Origin: Sinorhizobium sp. BG8
GTDB lineage: Bacteria; Pseudomonadota; Alphaproteobacteria; Rhizobiales; Rhizobiaceae
Direction of reading: 5' to 3'
Assembly: GCF_016864555.1 (NCBI RefSeq)
Contig: NZ_CP044011.1
Coordinates: 4,173,501-4,237,500 of the forward strand
Length of the DNA stretch: 64,000 nucleotides
Shown here: positions 62,710 to 64,000 of the stretch, piece by piece
Layout of the letters: every line of letters begins with the position of its first letter
Position numbering within the stretch: position 1 is the stretch's first letter
The notes under the pieces: generated by a model
What the model saw: the letters and a program-made list of their open reading frames with translations, nothing else
The model's database searches: none
What the model was told of the DNA's origin: nothing
Translations under genes and position numbers: made by a program

Positions 62710-64000
62710 TGTTCGACCGCCCTTCCCTTGAGAGCGAACAGGCCGCGCGGCCGCCGCTGGATGAAGAGGATAATGAGAACGAGGATGAAGATCTTGCCGA
62801 GAACTGCCCCGGCATAGGGCTCCAGGAACTTGTTGGCGATGCCGAGCGACATTGCTCCGACGAACGTGCCCCAGAGATTGCCGACACCACCGAAGACCAC
62901 GACCATGAAGCTGTCGATGATGTAGTTCTGGCCGAGGTTCGGCGAGACGTTGTCGATCTGGGAGAGTGCCACGCCGGCCATGCCGGCGATGCCTGAGCCG
63001 AGCCCGAAGGTGAGTGCGTCCACCCACGGCGTGCGAATGCCCATGGACGAGGCCATGCGGCGGTTCTGGGTTACCGCCCGCATCTGGAGCCCAAACTTCG
63101 AGCGCTTGAGCAACAGCAGCAACGCCACGAACACGCCGAGCGAAAAGACGATGATCCAGAGCCTGTTCCAGGTGATGGACATTGCGCCGAGTTCGAACGC
63201 GCCCGACATCCAGCTGGGGTTGTCCACCTGCCGGTTCGTGGGACCGAAGATCGTGCGGATCGCCTGCTGCAGGATGAGCGAAAGGCCCCATGTGGCAAGC
63301 AGCGTCTCCAGCGGCCGGCCGTAGAGCCATCGTATGATGCCGCGTTCGATGCAGACGCCGACAAGACCGGTGAAAAGGAAGGCCGCGGGGACGGCGAGTG
63401 CGAGCGAATAGGTGCTGAACCCCGGCGCGAAGGTGTTGACCCCCTGCTGCACGACATAGGTCGTATAGGCCCCGAGCATGACCATTTCGCCATGGGCCAT
63501 GTTGATGACGCCCATGACGCCGAAGGTGATCGCAAGGCCGATCGCCGCCAAGAGCAGCACCGATCCGAGCGAGAGGCCGTACCAGATGTTCTGCGCCACA
63601 TCCCAGACGGCGAGAGAGCGATTGATCGCGTCGATATTCTGCTGGATCGCCGGAACCAGGTCGGCCGGTGCGCTCGAGAGGGCCGCAGTAAGCGTATTCA
63701 GCGCGTCGCGGTTGCCGCGCGCGGCAATGGTGTCGATTGCGGCCTTCTTGTCCTCGGCACTCGCATCGGTCTGCAGGAGGATGACCGCGCGCGCGGCTTC
63801 CATCGTCGCCTTGATCTCCGCATCCTGCTCCTGCGCAAGTGCGCTGGTCAGAAGCTCCAGGTTGTCGGCTTCGGGCTTTTTCAGCAGATCCTGGGCCGCC
63901 ACCAACCGGGCTGACCGGTCAGGGCTGAGGAGCGTCAGCTGGCTGAGGGCGGCGCTGATGGCGCCACGCAACGAGTTGTTGAGCTTGATCTTCTGCAGGC
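62706..64000 (-). CDS. urtB: Urea ABC transporter permease UrtB, N-terminus cut by window edge
   Basis: The frame is open to base 64000. The visible part has a soluble N-terminal region rich in helices (about 125 residues in view) followed by LivH-type membrane helices (VLLLAAIGLAITFGVMGVINMAHGEMVMLGAY, MRAVTQNRRMASSMGI, FVVVFGGVGNLWG-like segment VVVFGGVGNLWGTFVG). The TTG at 63971 is internal, because the frame continues beyond it. UrtA should lie upstream, outside the window. Confidence 0.93.
   Translation of the reverse strand, partial: LQKIKLNNSLRGAISAALSQLTLLSPDRSARLVAAQDLLKKPEADNLELLTSALAQEQDAEIKATMEAARAVILLQTDASAEDKKAAIDTIAARGNRDALNTLTAALSSAPADLVPAIQQNIDAINRSLAVWDVAQNIWYGLSLGSVLLLAAIGLAITFGVMGVINMAHGEMVMLGAYTTYVVQQGVNTFAPGFSTYSLALAVPAAFLFTGLVGVCIERGIIRWLYGRPLETLLATWGLSLILQQAIRTIFGPTNRQVDNPSWMSGAFELGAMSITWNRLWIIVFSLGVFVALLLLLKRSKFGLQMRAVTQNRRMASSMGIRTPWVDALTFGLGSGIAGMAGVALSQIDNVSPNLGQNYIIDSFMVVVFGGVGNLWGTFVGAMSLGIANKFLEPYAGAVLGKIFILVLIILFIQRRPRGLFALKGRAVEQ

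Noticed and set aside
1-64000. CRISPR arrays, tRNA genes, rRNA genes
   Set aside because: No spaced direct repeats, cloverleaf sequences or conserved rRNA segments were recognised on either strand.

Overview
The window looks like chromosomal DNA of an alphaproteobacterium of the Rhizobiaceae, most like Sinorhizobium/Ensifer. The inference rests on high GC, dense operons with ATGA/GTGA overlaps, and a block whose gene content and order match what I recall of Sinorhizobium meliloti: a heme-uptake operon, then the general-stress-response locus (HWE kinase, EcfG/RpoE2, NepR, PhyR), then the smo/mtlK polyol operon. The species cannot be fixed by reading alone. I saw no tRNA, rRNA, CRISPR array, prophage or intact insertion sequence.

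Layout. (1) 1-4041, minus strand: end of a surface-polysaccharide cluster with a glycosyltransferase cut by the window edge, a second glycosyltransferase, fcl and gmd (GDP-L-fucose synthesis). (2) 4.5-7.5 kb: LacI-type regulator facing a ThuB-like oxidoreductase and a frameshifted ThuA-like gene, with a LacI-type operator upstream. (3) 7.6-9.5 kb: SMR exporter with its TetR regulator, truncated hemoglobin, DUF423 protein. (4) 9.5-17.1 kb: iron/heme block with a DUF2325-unknown-HmuQ-glyoxalase operon, a secreted protein plus TonB, and hmuSTUV. Two TGA-N9-TCA iron boxes tie it together. (5) 17.1-21.8 kb: general stress response, with DUF883 and holin-like membrane proteins, a GAF-PAS-HWE kinase, EcfG, NepR and PhyR, and back-to-back GGAAC-type promoters. 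(6) 22.1-32.2 kb, minus strand: polyol uptake and oxidation (smoEFGK, smoS, mtlK), a HAD phosphatase, an FGGY kinase and a SorC regulator. (7) 32.5-46 kb: reductive pyrimidine catabolism (preTA, ureidopropionase, dihydropyrimidinase), a RutR-like regulator with a convincing operator, and an NMT1-type ABC transporter. (8) 46.3-51.9 kb: RND efflux pair and a Crp/Fnr regulator. (9) 52-64 kb, minus strand: urease (ureDABC, ureEFG) with extra small genes and a diguanylate cyclase, plus urtBCDE for urea uptake.

Regions 7 and 9 together suggest nitrogen scavenging from pyrimidines and urea.

The most consequential observation concerns sequence quality or gene decay. Six single-base losses, each in a G/C run, break thuA, ureF, ureC (twice), an LprI-like gene and ureD. 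In every case restoring one base restores the family-conserved protein. Five of the six lie in the urease cluster. Sequencing or assembly error is the simplest explanation, but real urease decay must be excluded before this strain is called urease-negative or urease-positive.
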